The translations under genes were made by a program, and so were the position numbers. From assembly GCF_023023025.1 (NCBI RefSeq), contig NZ_CP095481.1, positions 558,001 through 622,000 of the forward strand: a stretch of DNA of 64,000 nt, written 5' to 3'. The stretch comes from Amycolatopsis sp. WQ 127309. Its GTDB lineage: Bacteria > Actinomycetota > Actinomycetes > Mycobacteriales > Pseudonocardiaceae. Shown piece after piece: positions 1 to 8,095 of this stretch (positions within the stretch are counted from its first letter, which is position 1; the number at the start of each line of letters is the position of its first letter). The notes below the pieces were generated by a model. The model worked only from the letters and a program-made list of their open reading frames with translations. It did not search any database and was not told where the DNA came from.

Positions 1-1
1 G

Positions 2-229
2 CCGCGGATCGAGCGCGCCACGCTGGACGCGGCCCTGCGCGACGCCGTCCTGCTCGACGAGGTGACGCAGCTGCCGCCGCGGCAGCGGTTCGCCCTGTGG
101 TCCACCGCCGTCGACCGCCTCACGACCGCCGAACTCGCCACGCGCACGGGCTGGACGCCGCCGCAGATCGCCCGGCTGCTGCGGGCCGCGCTGCGGACCG
201 TGACCTCGAGCGCGACGCTCCCGGAGTGA
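2..229 (+). CDS. C-terminal fragment of a sigma-70-like protein (region 4)
   Basis: This reading frame is open from the left window edge and ends in TGA at 229, so only the last 75 residues are visible. The stretch LPPRQRFALW followed by LTTAELATRTGW and QIARLLRAAL has the layout of sigma-70 region 4, the helix-turn-helix that contacts the -35 element. The usual eIA..lg..sv pattern is only loosely kept, so it may be a divergent extracytoplasmic-type sigma factor or another helix-turn-helix protein. The next gene, 63 bp downstream on the same strand, is a STAS anti-sigma-antagonist, which fits a sigma-factor regulatory locus. The full upstream sequence is needed to settle the family. Confidence 0.5.
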   Translation, partial: PRIERATLDAALRDAVLLDEVTQLPPRQRFALWSTAVDRLTTAELATRTGWTPPQIARLLRAALRTVTSSATLPE

Positions 230-292
230 GAACCGGCACTCGACCTCGGGGACCACGCTGCGGACGCCGGACGGCCGGGAGAGACTTGACCC

Positions 293-685
293 GTGTCCAG
301 CAACGAACCCTCTGAGCCGCCGCCGCTGGTGATCCCCGACGAGCAGCCGGCCTTGCAGTGCAGTGTCAGCCGCCGTGGCAGCGCGGTCGTCGTCGCCGTG
401 GCCGACGAGCTCGACCTCCTGACCGTCCCGGAGTTCAGCAGGACCCTGACCGCCATCCAGGCGGCCGCGGCCGGGCCCGTGGTGCTGGACCTGACGGCGG
501 TGACCTTCCTCGACTCGAGCGGCATCAACGCCATCGTCCGCGCCAGCCGCGACGCCGACGACAACCCCACGCGGCTACGGGTGGTGGCGGACGGCCCGAC
601 GGTCCTCAAGACCATCCAGCTCGCCGGCGCGCACGAACTGATCACCCTGGTCCCGACGGTCGACGACGCCCTGGCCCTGCCCTGA
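293..685 (+). CDS. STAS-domain anti-sigma-factor antagonist
   Basis: The 130-residue product is a single STAS domain with a roughly 25-residue N-terminal extension. It has the typical alternating strands, and the phosphorylatable serine motif TFLDSSGINA lies at about residues 71-80 (Ser75/Ser76). Proteins of this family (SpoIIAA, RsbV, BldG) bind an anti-sigma kinase when unphosphorylated and so free a sigma factor. Translation starts at GTG 293; no strong Shine-Dalgarno is visible just upstream. It follows the sigma-like fragment in the same direction and is followed by a minisatellite tract. The partner kinase is not adjacent, although kinase and phosphatase genes lie at 22-28 kb. Confidence 0.85.
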   Translation: MSSNEPSEPPPLVIPDEQPALQCSVSRRGSAVVVAVADELDLLTVPEFSRTLTAIQAAAAGPVVLDLTAVTFLDSSGINAIVRASRDADDNPTRLRVVADGPTVLKTIQLAGAHELITLVPTVDDALALP

Positions 686-699
686 CCCGGCCCTGACGC

Positions 700-1373
700 G
701 ATCGGTGCGGCCAGGCTCGGCGCGGCCAGGCTCGGCGCGGCCGGCGTCGGTGCGGCTGGCCTCGATGCCGCCGGGCTCGGCGCGGCCGGGCTCAGTGCGG
801 CCAAGCTCGGTACCGCCGGGCTCGATACGGCCAGGCTCGATGCGACCGGCTTCGGCGCGGCAGGCTCGGTGCACCTGGTCTCGGTGCGACCAGGCTCTGC
901 GCGACCGGCCTCGATGCGACCAGGATCGGTGCCGCCAGGCTCGATGCACCGGGCCTCGGCGCGGCCGGGCTCGGCGCGACCGGCCTTGGTGCGGCAGCCT
1001 CGGCGCGACCGGCCTCGATGCGACCGGGATCGGTGCCGCCAGGCTCGATGCGACCGCCCTCGCTACGGCTAGGCTCGGTGCGACCGGCCTTGGTGCGGCA
1101 GCCTCGATGCGGCCAGGCTCGATGCGACCGCCTTCGATGCGGCCAGACTCGGCGCAGCCAAGCTCGATGCGACCAGGCCTCGATGCCGGCCAGGCTCAGT
1201 GCGGCCAGGCCTCGATGCGGCCAGACTCAGCGCGACCGGCCTCGATGCGGCCAGACTCAGCGCGACCGGCCTCGATGCGGCCAGACTCGATGCGGCCCGA
1301 CTCGGTGCGGCCAGACTCGGCGCGACCGGCCTCGATGCGGCCAGAGTCAGTGTGGCCAGGCTCGGTGCGGCCG
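700..1373. repeat. 15-bp degenerate minisatellite, about 45 units
   Basis: A tandem array of 15-bp units of the type gcggccaggctcggt / gcgaccggcctcgat fills nearly the whole space between the STAS gene and a terminator. The unit length is a multiple of three and contains no stop, so several frames on both strands are open. One plus frame reads as A-x-R/G-L-G/D pentads, which superficially resembles a pentapeptide repeat. No ribosome binding site or non-repeat protein sequence supports a gene, and the units vary at all codon positions. I treat it as non-coding repeat DNA. Confidence 0.85.
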
Positions 1374-1390
1374 ACACCCTGACACGCACG

Positions 1391-1423
1391 GAGCGGGGGC
1401 ACCGGATTCCGGTGCCCCCGCTC
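1391..1423. terminator. Perfect 15-bp stem-loop terminator
   Basis: GAGCGGGGGCACCGG (1391-1405) pairs perfectly with CCGGTGCCCCCGCTC (1409-1423) around a 3-nt loop. It sits 20 bp beyond the stop of the leftward repeat-protein gene and ends the minisatellite tract, so it probably terminates transcription from the right. No U tract follows, which is usual in high-GC actinomycetes. Confidence 0.85.
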
Positions 1424-1442
1424 GGTCGTTCTCCCGCGTCCG

Positions 1443-3188
1443 TCAGACGGTGTGCGGGCTGTGCGCGACGGTGTTCCAGCCCGAGGCGATGACGCCGGCG
1501 TCGCCGCCGTTGCCCGCCCAGCCCGAGTTGCCGCCGGTGGTGGTGCTGGTGTTGCCCGCGTCGCCGGTCCAGCCGGTGGCGCCGGTGTCACCCGAGTTGC
1601 CCGAGGTCACCGTGGTGGCCGACTTCGTGCCGCTCTCGTCGTTCCAGCCACCGTGGTGGCGGCCCTGCTGCTCGTGTCCACGGGTCGACGTGACGGCGGT
1701 GTTGCCGCCGGTCGAGCCCGAGTCGCCCGAGTTGCCGGACGTGCCGCTCACCGCGTCGTTGCCGCTGGTGGCGTTGCCGGCGTCGCCGGAGTTGCCACCG
1801 TTGCCGCCGGTCGCGGTGCCGGTGACCGTGCCGGAGACGCTGCTGGTGCCGCCCTGGTTGTGACGGTTCCAGCGGTGCCCACCGTTGTTGTTCGTGGCGG
1901 AGTTCTTGCCGGTGCTCACGACGGTGGCGTCGCCACCGTTGCCCGCCCAGCCCGAGTTCCCGCCGGTGGTGGTGCTGGTGTTCGTGGCGTCGCCGGTCGA
2001 GCCGGTGGCGCCGGTGTCACCCGAGTTGCCCGAGGTCACCGTGGTGGCCGACTTCGTGCCCTCGTGCTTCCAGCCACCGTTGTCCCAGCCACCGTTGTCC
2101 CAGCCACCGTTGTTCCAGCCGCCGTGGTTCCAGCCGCCGTTCTGGTGGCCGCGGCCGTTGTCCTGGCCGCCCAGGGTCCACACGATGGCGGTGTTGCCGC
2201 CGGTGGAGCCCGAGTCACCCGAGTTGCCGGAGTTCCCGGTCACCGCGGAGTTGTGGCTGGTGGCGTTCCCGGCGTCGCCGGAGCCGCCACCGTTGCCACC
2301 CTTGGCGGTGCCGGTGACCGAACCCAGGACGCCCGTGTCGCCGCCCTGACGGTTCCAGCCCCAGCCGTGCCCACCGTTGTTCGTGGCGGAGTTGTGGCCG
2401 GTGCCGGCCGCGGTGGCGTCGCCACCGTTGCCCGCGCCGCCCGAGTTCCCGCCGGTGGTGGTGCTGGTGTTCGTGGCGTCGCCGGTCGAACCGGTGGCGC
2501 CGGTGTTCCCGGAGTCACCCGAGGTCACCGAAGTGGTGCACTGCGCCAGCAGGCACAGGCCGTAGGCGCTGTTGCCACCGGTCGAGCCGGAGTTCCCGGA
2601 GTTGCCCGAGTTCCCCGACGTCGCGGAGTTGCTGCTGGTGGCGTTCCCGGCGTCGCCGGAGTTGCCACCGTTGCCGCCCTTCGCGGTACCCGTGACGGTC
2701 CCGAGCACCTTGCCGACACCGCGGGCGCCCCGCGAGTCCGCGGTGTTCTTGCCCGAGACCACCGACGTCCCGGAGCCGCCGTTACCGGCGTTCCCGGAGT
2801 GACCACCGGTGGTGGTGCTGGTGTTCGAGGCGTTCCCGGTCGAGCCGGTCGCGCCCGTGTTCCCGGAGTTGCCCGAGGACACCGTGGTGTTGCACTTGGC
2901 CAGCACACAGACGCCGTAGGCGCTGTTGCCGCCGGTGGAACCGGAGTTGCCCGAGCTGCCGGAGTTCCCGCTGACAGCGGTGTTGCCGCTGGTCGCGTTG
3001 CCGCCGTTGCCCGAGGTCCCGCCGTTGCCGCCGGTGGCGGTGCCGGTCACGACCGAGTGCAGCGTGTTGCCGAGCCCGCCGAGCGGGTTCGTGGTGCCGG
3101 TGTCCGCACTGGCCACCGCACTGCCCAGCAGGACGAACCCGCCGGAGATGAATGCGGCGGTCAGGCCGCGTCGCACGTACTTGTGCAT
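1443..3188 (-). CDS. Secreted Gly/Asn/Ser/Thr-rich repeat protein
   Basis: The 581-residue product begins with a Sec signal peptide (MHKYVRRGL, a hydrophobic core, then SAVASADTG, so cleavage is near residue 28). The mature part is almost wholly low-complexity repeats alternating two modules. One has the pattern GGNGGxSGxAGNATS and GNSGSTGGN; the other TVTSGNSGxTGATGSTG and NTSTTTGGxSGxAGNGG. About five double modules of roughly 100 residues are present. Two early modules carry a Cys pair (VCVLAKC, LCLLAQC), and later ones have His/Trp/Gly-rich spacers (NHGGWNNGGW type). The start ATG 3188 follows a GGAAAGGGAAG ribosome site. No enzymatic domain is recognised. The composition suggests an extended, surface-exposed or matrix-like protein. 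It is not a chaplin, whose short Cys-bounded domain is missing. Confidence 0.8.
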   Translation of the reverse strand: MHKYVRRGLTAAFISGGFVLLGSAVASADTGTTNPLGGLGNTLHSVVTGTATGGNGGTSGNGGNATSGNTAVSGNSGSSGNSGSTGGNSAYGVCVLAKCNTTVSSGNSGNTGATGSTGNASNTSTTTGGHSGNAGNGGSGTSVVSGKNTADSRGARGVGKVLGTVTGTAKGGNGGNSGDAGNATSSNSATSGNSGNSGNSGSTGGNSAYGLCLLAQCTTSVTSGDSGNTGATGSTGDATNTSTTTGGNSGGAGNGGDATAAGTGHNSATNNGGHGWGWNRQGGDTGVLGSVTGTAKGGNGGGSGDAGNATSHNSAVTGNSGNSGDSGSTGGNTAIVWTLGGQDNGRGHQNGGWNHGGWNNGGWDNGGWDNGGWKHEGTKSATTVTSGNSGDTGATGSTGDATNTSTTTGGNSGWAGNGGDATVVSTGKNSATNNNGGHRWNRHNQGGTSSVSGTVTGTATGGNGGNSGDAGNATSGNDAVSGTSGNSGDSGSTGGNTAVTSTRGHEQQGRHHGGWNDESGTKSATTVTSGNSGDTGATGWTGDAGNTSTTTGGNSGWAGNGGDAGVIASGWNTVAHSPHTV

Positions 3189-3245
3189 GACTTCCCTTTC
3201 CTTACCATCTGTCCTTTATGGATTTCCGGAGGTGGAAAGGGAAAG

Positions 3246-4217
3246 TCAGCTCGGATGGTCGTTTCCGTAGAAGACCAGCCAGTACAACGACCACGCGGCG
3301 CCCGGTGGCGCGCGCCAGGCCCGGTCGGTGCCGAGCACCCGCGAACCGGCGGACGTCACGGCGTTTTCACCACCGTGCTGACCACCCGGGCTCGCCGACA
3401 TCGCACCGCTCGTGCCGGACACGTCGGCGGGCAACCCGCCACCGCCGGATCCGGACATCGGAACCGCGGTGCCGGCGGTCTTCGCGACCGCCCGGGGAGA
3501 ACCGCTGTGGACCACCGCGAAGACCCGCGCCTGCACCGGCGAGGCACTGGCACCCTCACGCGGCTGGGGCACGGCCGGTTGCCCGGTCACGACCGGGACC
3601 ACCTGGTCCGTCCGAATCGGACGGACCGGCTGGGCGGCCACGGGCGCCGTGACGTGCAGTGCCGGCTCCGTCACCGGCGACAGCGACTGCAGCACCGGCT
3701 CCGTCGCCGGAGAAAGCGCGTGCAGCACCGGCTGGGTCACCGGCCGCAGGGCCGAGAGCACCGGGCTCGTCACCGGCTTCACCGCGTGGATCAGCGGCGC
3801 GACGACGGGCTCGAGCCCGCTCGTCACCGGCTTCAGCACCGGCGCGACCTGCGACGTCACGGCGTGCACCGTGTCCGTCACCGGCTTCAGCACCGGCGCC
3901 ACCTGCGACGTCACCGTGTGCACGGTGCCCGTCACCGGCTTGAGCACCGGTTCCGCCTGCGTTGTCACCGCGTGCACGGTGCCCGTCACCGGCTTGAGGG
4001 CCGGTTCCACGGGCTCGAGCACGCCGTGCACGGTTTGCCCGGCTTGGTCGAGCAGGCCGGGCCGGTCGGGTGGCGGCGAACCTTCGGCAGCGTTCGCGGT
4101 GCCCGACACGAGCAGGGCCAGCACGGTGAACCCGAACAACGCGCCGGCCAAGATCAGCATCCGCAGCACGAACGGGTGCGGGGCCGGCGTTGTGTCCGTC
4201 AGGGAAGTATCCATCAT
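3246..4217 (-). CDS. Membrane-anchored or secreted protein with PVLKPVT repeats
   Basis: The 323-residue product has a cytoplasmic N-tail of about 18 residues and a hydrophobic segment (about 19-40, ending VSGTANAAE). This can be an uncleaved anchor or a signal peptide. Residues about 60-200 consist of an 11-15-residue repeat with the core EPVLKPVTGTVHAVT, repeated at least eight times and drifting to PVLHALSPATEP. The remainder is Pro/Ser/Gly-rich. It shares strand with the Gly-rich repeat protein 57 bp downstream, and both look like envelope structural proteins. No catalytic motif or database family is recognised. The start ATG 4217 was chosen because GGGGG(T)GAG lies just upstream. Confidence 0.75.
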   Translation of the reverse strand: MMDTSLTDTTPAPHPFVLRMLILAGALFGFTVLALLVSGTANAAEGSPPPDRPGLLDQAGQTVHGVLEPVEPALKPVTGTVHAVTTQAEPVLKPVTGTVHTVTSQVAPVLKPVTDTVHAVTSQVAPVLKPVTSGLEPVVAPLIHAVKPVTSPVLSALRPVTQPVLHALSPATEPVLQSLSPVTEPALHVTAPVAAQPVRPIRTDQVVPVVTGQPAVPQPREGASASPVQARVFAVVHSGSPRAVAKTAGTAVPMSGSGGGGLPADVSGTSGAMSASPGGQHGGENAVTSAGSRVLGTDRAWRAPPGAAWSLYWLVFYGNDHPS

Positions 4218-4319
4218 CTCACCCCCTTTCGAGTGGCGACTTCACCGTCAGTCGTCTTTCGGGGCGAACGTCATCACCGGATTGGGGTAGATCCCAGTTA
4301 TTTTCTTTTACCCGAAAGG

Positions 4320-4345
4320 GTTTCCTACCGCTGAGTAGCGGGTAG
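4320..4345 (+). promoter_or_regulatory. SigB-type promoter candidate upstream of the ferritin-like gene
   Basis: GTTT at 4320-4323 and GGGTAG at 4340-4345 are separated by 16 bp, matching the actinobacterial SigB/SigF consensus (GTTT, 14-16 bp, GGGTAT) except for the last base. It points toward the ferritin-like gene 165 bp downstream. The 4218-4509 interval otherwise holds only the divergent 5' regions of the two neighbouring genes. General stress control would suit the gene and the stressosome locus in this window. Confidence 0.5.
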
Positions 4346-4509
4346 TGGGGCGGATTTCCGACCCATCCGCGGCGCCGACGGCCTCGAAAGCGCAATGTCC
4401 ACGAAGGATCCGCCCCGCCGCCGGGAGGCCCGGCGAGCGGGTTTCGCCCGCCGTACGCGTGCGGGCGGGGAGGAGTTCGCCCGTGTTCGGCAAACGCTAC
4501 GCCGCAGCC

Positions 4510-5445
4510 ATGATCAACCGCAGTGCCGAGAACGACCAGGACCGCCGCCGCTTCCTCAAAGCGGCGGGCATGACCGGGCTCGGCGTCGTCGGCGCCGGGG
4601 CCCTCGGCGGTCTCACCGCCGGAACCGCGTCCGCGGCCACCGCCCGGCCCGCCGCCGCGGCCGCCGCACCGAGCGGCGTCAGCGACGCCGCCGTCCTCAA
4701 CTTCGCCCTCAACCTCGAGTACCTCGAAGCCGAGTTCTACCTGCACGCCGTCACCGGCCGCGGCCTCGACGACGCCATGACCACCGGAACCGGCGCCCGC
4801 GGCGGTGTCACCGGCGGCCGGGCCGTCCGCTTCCAGACCAAGGCCGCGAAGCAGTACGCGCAGGAGATCGCCGGCGACGAGAAGGCCCACGTCCAGTTCC
4901 TGCGTTCCGCCCTCGGCTCCGCCGCCGTCAGCCGCCCCGCGATCGACCTGCGCTCCAGCTTCACCGCCGCCGCCCAGGCCGCCGGGCTCGTCAAGCCCGG
5001 CCAGGGCTTCGACGCGTTCTCCTGCGAGGAGAACTTCCTGCTCGCCGCGTTCCTCTTCGAAGACGTCGGCGTCACGGCCTACAAGGGCGCCGCGCCGCTG
5101 ATCACCAACAAGACCTACCTCGAAGCCGCCGCCGGCATCCTCGCCGTCGAGGCGTACCACGCGGCGAACATCCGCAGCGCGCTCTACCAGCGCGGCGAGG
5201 GCAAGGCCACCGTCAAGCTCTCGGCCGCCCGCGACAGCCTCGACGGCCCCACCGACGACGACCAGGGCGTCATCGACAGCCACGGCAACGCCAACATCGT
5301 CCCCACCGACGCCAACGGCATCGCCTACAGCCGCTCACCCGGTCAGGTCCTCAACATCGTCTACCTGACGAACAAGGCCGCCAAGTCCGGCGGCTTCTTC
5401 CCCAAGGGCGTCAACGGCGAGGTCAACACCAGCGCCGCCAACTGA
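4510..5445 (+). CDS. Tat-exported ferritin-like domain protein
   Basis: The 311-residue product starts with a twin-arginine signal ([12 protein letters not shown] at about residues 14-25, ending TAGTASA). It is followed by a ferritin-like four-helix domain of the PF13668 type. Visible features are the paired acidic and histidine positions [20 protein letters not shown] and [10 protein letters not shown], the kind of Glu/His ligands that bind a di-iron or similar metal centre. Exported members are common in actinobacteria and Deinococcus and are linked with desiccation and oxidative stress, but their reaction is not established. ATG 4510 is preferred over the upstream in-frame starts because it places the RR motif near the N-terminus. 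A SigB-like promoter lies upstream and a strong hairpin follows. Confidence 0.88.
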   Translation: MINRSAENDQDRRRFLKAAGMTGLGVVGAGALGGLTAGTASAATARPAAAAAAPSGVSDAAVLNFALNLEYLEAEFYLHAVTGRGLDDAMTTGTGARGGVTGGRAVRFQTKAAKQYAQEIAGDEKAHVQFLRSALGSAAVSRPAIDLRSSFTAAAQAAGLVKPGQGFDAFSCEENFLLAAFLFEDVGVTAYKGAAPLITNKTYLEAAAGILAVEAYHAANIRSALYQRGEGKATVKLSAARDSLDGPTDDDQGVIDSHGNANIVPTDANGIAYSRSPGQVLNIVYLTNKAAKSGGFFPKGVNGEVNTSAAN

Positions 5446-5451
5446 TCTCCG

Positions 5452-5482
5452 ACGCGGGTGCCGGGCGGTCCGGCACCCGCGT
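5452..5482. terminator. Stem-loop terminator after the ferritin-like gene
   Basis: ACGCGGGTGCCGG (5452-5464) pairs perfectly with CCGGCACCCGCGT (5470-5482) across a 5-nt loop. It begins 6 bp after the stop codon. Confidence 0.85.
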
Positions 5483-5548
5483 GAACACCTTTCACGGCTG
5501 CGGGCAAGAGGAGGCGACACACAAGCGGCAAAACTGGAGGACTCCCCC

Positions 5549-7099
5549 TTGCCCACCCTTCTCCCCCGCCGTGCGCGCCGGCTCGTGGTCGCCGTGCTGG
5601 CGACCGCCCTGGCCCTGCCCGGCGTACCGGCCACCGCCGCCACCCCACGGGAACCGGCGGCACCGCAGCTGACCTGGTCCGACTGCCAGGACGGCTTCCA
5701 GTGTTCGACGGCGCCGGTGCCGTTGGACTACGACCAGCCCACCGGCGCCCAGGTGCAGCTGGCGCTGATCAAGCTCCCGGCACCCGACCCGGCGAAGCGC
5801 ATCGGGACGTTGTTCGTCAACTTCGGCGGCCCCGGCGCGTCCGGGCTGCAGCGGCTGCGCGAGCGCGGCAAGTGGCCGTGGCTGTTCTCCGACGAGCTGC
5901 GGTCCCGGTTCGACGTCGTGTCCTGGGACCCGCGGGGCATCGGCAACAGCACGGCCGTGCGGTGCTTCGACACCGAAGCCGGCCAGCAGGCGTTCTTCGG
6001 TTCGTTCCCGGAAATGCCCGGCGACCCGAGCGGCGAAGCGCCGTTCTACGCCGCCTCGAAGGACCTCGCCGACCGGTGCGGACGGCAGGCGGGGAGCATC
6101 CTCCAGCACGTCTCGACGGCGAACACCGCGCGGGACCTGGACCTGCTGCGCCGCGCCGTCGGTGACCCGAAGCTGACCTACCACGGGATCTCGTACGGGA
6201 CGTTCCTCGGCGCCGTCTACGCCAACCTGTTCCCGGACCGGATCCGGGCCATGGTCTTCGACGGGTCGATGGACTTCGCAGGCAGCGCCACCGGCCACGA
6301 CGGCACCGGGCCGACGGTCCCGCTCGACACCCGGCAGGACGTCCCGCGCGGCATCGCGGACACGTTCGACCAGTTCCTGAAGCAGTGCACCGCGGCCGGG
6401 CCGGACTGCGCGTTCTCCTCGGGTGACCCGAAGGCGAAGTGGACGGCGATCATGGCGCGGGCGAAGCAGGGCCCGATCACCGTCCCGGGGGCCGACGGCC
6501 CGGAAACCTGGACGTACTCCGGGATCATCAACACCGCGGGCGACCTTTCGGACCTCCGTGGCTGGCCGGACATCGCGGACCTGTTGCAGCGCCTGTACAA
6601 CGCCAAGAACACGGTCGCGCGGCTGTCGGCGGCCACCGGTGAGCAGTACACCTCGAACCGCACCGAGGCGTTCAACGCGATCCAGTGCACCGACAGCGAC
6701 GTCCCCACCGATCCGGCGATCTACAGCCGGTACGCCGCGTCGGAAGACCAGCGGGTGCCGTACTTCGGGCGGATCGGCGCGCTGGACATGATGAGCTGCG
6801 CTTACTGGAAGGCCAAGGACACCGACCGGTACACCGGGCCGTGGAACCGCTGGACGTCGGCGCCGATCCTGGTGGTCAACAACCGGTACGACCCGTCGAC
6901 ACCGCTGCACGGCGCGCAGGACGGCGCCGCGGAACTGGCGCGCGCCAAGGTGTTCGTGACCGACGGCTTCGGGCACTCGTCGATGTACGCGCCGAGCACG
7001 TGCACGGAGCAGGTCAAGCGGAACTACCTGATCGCCGGCACGTTCCCGGCGGCGGGCAAGACCTGCGGGCTGGACGCGAACCCGTTCGTCACGGGGTGA
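5549..7099 (+). CDS. Exported S33-family alpha/beta-hydrolase (tripeptidyl aminopeptidase-like)
   Basis: The 516-residue protein has an N-terminal signal peptide (about residues 1-31, ending PATAATP). It is an alpha/beta-hydrolase of the SlpD/Tap type that removes N-terminal tripeptides or releases amino acids outside the cell. The oxyanion region NFGGPGASG is at 91-99 and the nucleophile elbow GISYG has Ser215. The acid is probably the Asp in NNRYDPSTPL, and the general base is the His in DGFGHSSMY near the C-terminus; this whole segment is the C-terminal TAP-like domain. Cys pairs (DCQDGFQC and others) suggest disulfides after export. The start is TTG 5549, preceded by ACTGGAGGA. It is probably monocistronic, with a strong hairpin on each side. 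Confidence 0.92.
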   Translation: MPTLLPRRARRLVVAVLATALALPGVPATAATPREPAAPQLTWSDCQDGFQCSTAPVPLDYDQPTGAQVQLALIKLPAPDPAKRIGTLFVNFGGPGASGLQRLRERGKWPWLFSDELRSRFDVVSWDPRGIGNSTAVRCFDTEAGQQAFFGSFPEMPGDPSGEAPFYAASKDLADRCGRQAGSILQHVSTANTARDLDLLRRAVGDPKLTYHGISYGTFLGAVYANLFPDRIRAMVFDGSMDFAGSATGHDGTGPTVPLDTRQDVPRGIADTFDQFLKQCTAAGPDCAFSSGDPKAKWTAIMARAKQGPITVPGADGPETWTYSGIINTAGDLSDLRGWPDIADLLQRLYNAKNTVARLSAATGEQYTSNRTEAFNAIQCTDSDVPTDPAIYSRYAASEDQRVPYFGRIGALDMMSCAYWKAKDTDRYTGPWNRWTSAPILVVNNRYDPSTPLHGAQDGAAELARAKVFVTDGFGHSSMYAPSTCTEQVKRNYLIAGTFPAAGKTCGLDANPFVTG

Positions 7100-7106
7100 G
7101 TCCGTC

Positions 7107-7136
7107 GGCGGGCAGGCCGGTGTCGGCCTGCCCGCC
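7107..7136. terminator. Stem-loop terminator after the S33 hydrolase gene
   Basis: GGCGGGCAGGCCG (7107-7119) pairs perfectly with CGGCCTGCCCGCC (7124-7136) across a 4-nt loop, 7 bp past the stop codon. Confidence 0.85.
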
Positions 7137-7191
7137 TCCGTCCGTGCCTTGTCACCTGGCGCCGTAGCGGCCGGTGAAGATCCTGCTAATG

Positions 7192-7205
7192 TGGAACGTG
7201 TTCTA
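7192..7205. promoter_or_regulatory. KstR-like operator TGGAACGTGTTCTA
   Basis: The 14-mer fits the TnnAACnnGTTnnA consensus known for the TetR regulator KstR, which controls cholesterol and steroid degradation in mycobacteria and rhodococci. It lies 20 bp upstream of the thioesterase start, where a bound repressor would block transcription. Other TetR regulators of acyl-CoA metabolism have similar sites, so the identity of the regulator is inference. Confidence 0.6.
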
Positions 7206-7225
7206 GTTCCGGCGGCAGGAGGACG

Positions 7226-7861
7226 ATGGCCGAACCGCAGCTCAGGAGCGCGTACCCGGTGGTCCCCGGCGTCCCACCCGCGCGGGCCCTGCTCGGCTCG
7301 CGGATCCGGGACCTGATCGAGGCCGCCGTGTGCGTGCGCGACGACGAAGCCGACCTGGTCGCCGCGGCGGACCGGATCGAGGCCGTCACCGAAGCCCTGC
7401 GCGCCGCCGGCGGCGCGTCGCCGTTGCTGCTGGCCGCGCTCGAGGGTGGCGGGCACCTGAGCATCAACAACCCGGTCGAAGGGCCGGGAAACCCGCTGGC
7501 GCCACCGTTGTCGTGGGTGCACGTCGGGCCGGACTCGGTGCGGGCGGAGCTGCTCCTCGGCCCGGCGCACGAGGGACCACCCGGCCGGGTGCACGGCGGC
7601 TGGGTAGCGGCGGTCCTGGACCACGTACTGGGCCGCGCCACCGCGGCGGCGGGCTTCCCCGGCATGACGGCCTCCCTGACGGTCGACTACCACCAGGGCA
7701 CGCCCTACGGTGTCCCGCTGACGGCGGAGGGCCGCTTCACCAGCCGCGACGGCCGCAAGCTCCACGCCACCGGCGAACTCCGAGCAGGCGAGGTGGTCTG
7801 CGCAACGGCAACGGCCCTGCTGGTCCAGTTCCGCCCCGGCCACCTCCCCACACCTCCCTAA
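7226..7861 (+). CDS. PaaI-type hotdog-fold acyl-CoA thioesterase
   Basis: The 211-residue product has about 90 N-terminal residues of helical sequence followed by a hotdog domain. The pattern GRVHGGWVAAVLDHVLG at about 125-141 is the PaaI/YbgC-like active-site helix, where HGG binds the thioester carbonyl. MTASLTVDYHQGTP forms the following strand. The likely reaction is hydrolysis of an acyl- or aryl-CoA to free acid and CoA. ATG 7226 is preceded by GCAGGAGGACG, a strong ribosome site. The KstR-like operator directly upstream suggests steroid or side-chain acyl-CoA degradation. The substrate cannot be read from sequence. Confidence 0.85.
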   Translation: MAEPQLRSAYPVVPGVPPARALLGSRIRDLIEAAVCVRDDEADLVAAADRIEAVTEALRAAGGASPLLLAALEGGGHLSINNPVEGPGNPLAPPLSWVHVGPDSVRAELLLGPAHEGPPGRVHGGWVAAVLDHVLGRATAAAGFPGMTASLTVDYHQGTPYGVPLTAEGRFTSRDGRKLHATGELRAGEVVCATATALLVQFRPGHLPTPP

Positions 7862-7890
7862 CCCGCCACGCCCCACCGTGTCGCCCCTCC

Positions 7891-8095
7891 AATCACACGA
7901 GTCGGCTCCCCATCACGCGAATCCCGCCTTCAGTCACACGAGTCCCGGCCCAGATCACACGAGTCCGGCCCGAATCACACGAGTCCCGGCCCGGATCACG
8001 CGAGTCCCGGCCCGAATCACGCGAGTCCCGACTCTGGTCACGCGAGTCCGACTTGGATCACGCGAGTCCCGGCCCAGATCACGCGAGTCCCGGCC
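7891..8095. repeat. About ten 18-21-bp tandem repeats (atcacgcgagtcccggcccag)
   Basis: Imperfect units built on TCACGCGAGTC or TCACACGAGTC plus a cggcccag-like spacer follow one another directly. The tract lies in the 519-bp gap after the thioesterase gene. All frames stay open because of the period, but no start with a ribosome site or protein-like sequence is present. Confidence 0.85.

Noticed and set aside
705..1382. Pentapeptide-repeat protein read from the 15-bp minisatellite
   Set aside because: All frames are open because of the 15-bp period; no start signal, and the A(D/N)Lxx consensus is not kept.
1443..3188. Chaplin or PE_PGRS assignment for the Gly-rich secreted protein
   Set aside because: No chaplin Cys-bounded 40-residue domain and no PE domain; only composition is similar.
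1452..4334. 960-codon frame on the plus strand across the two repeat-protein genes
   Set aside because: It is the antisense of Gly/Val-rich repeats, has no ribosome site, and the minus-strand frames have signal peptides and a coherent repeat.
5492..7876. 794-codon minus-strand frame
   Set aside because: It is the shadow of the S33 hydrolase and thioesterase genes, with no domain and atypical composition.
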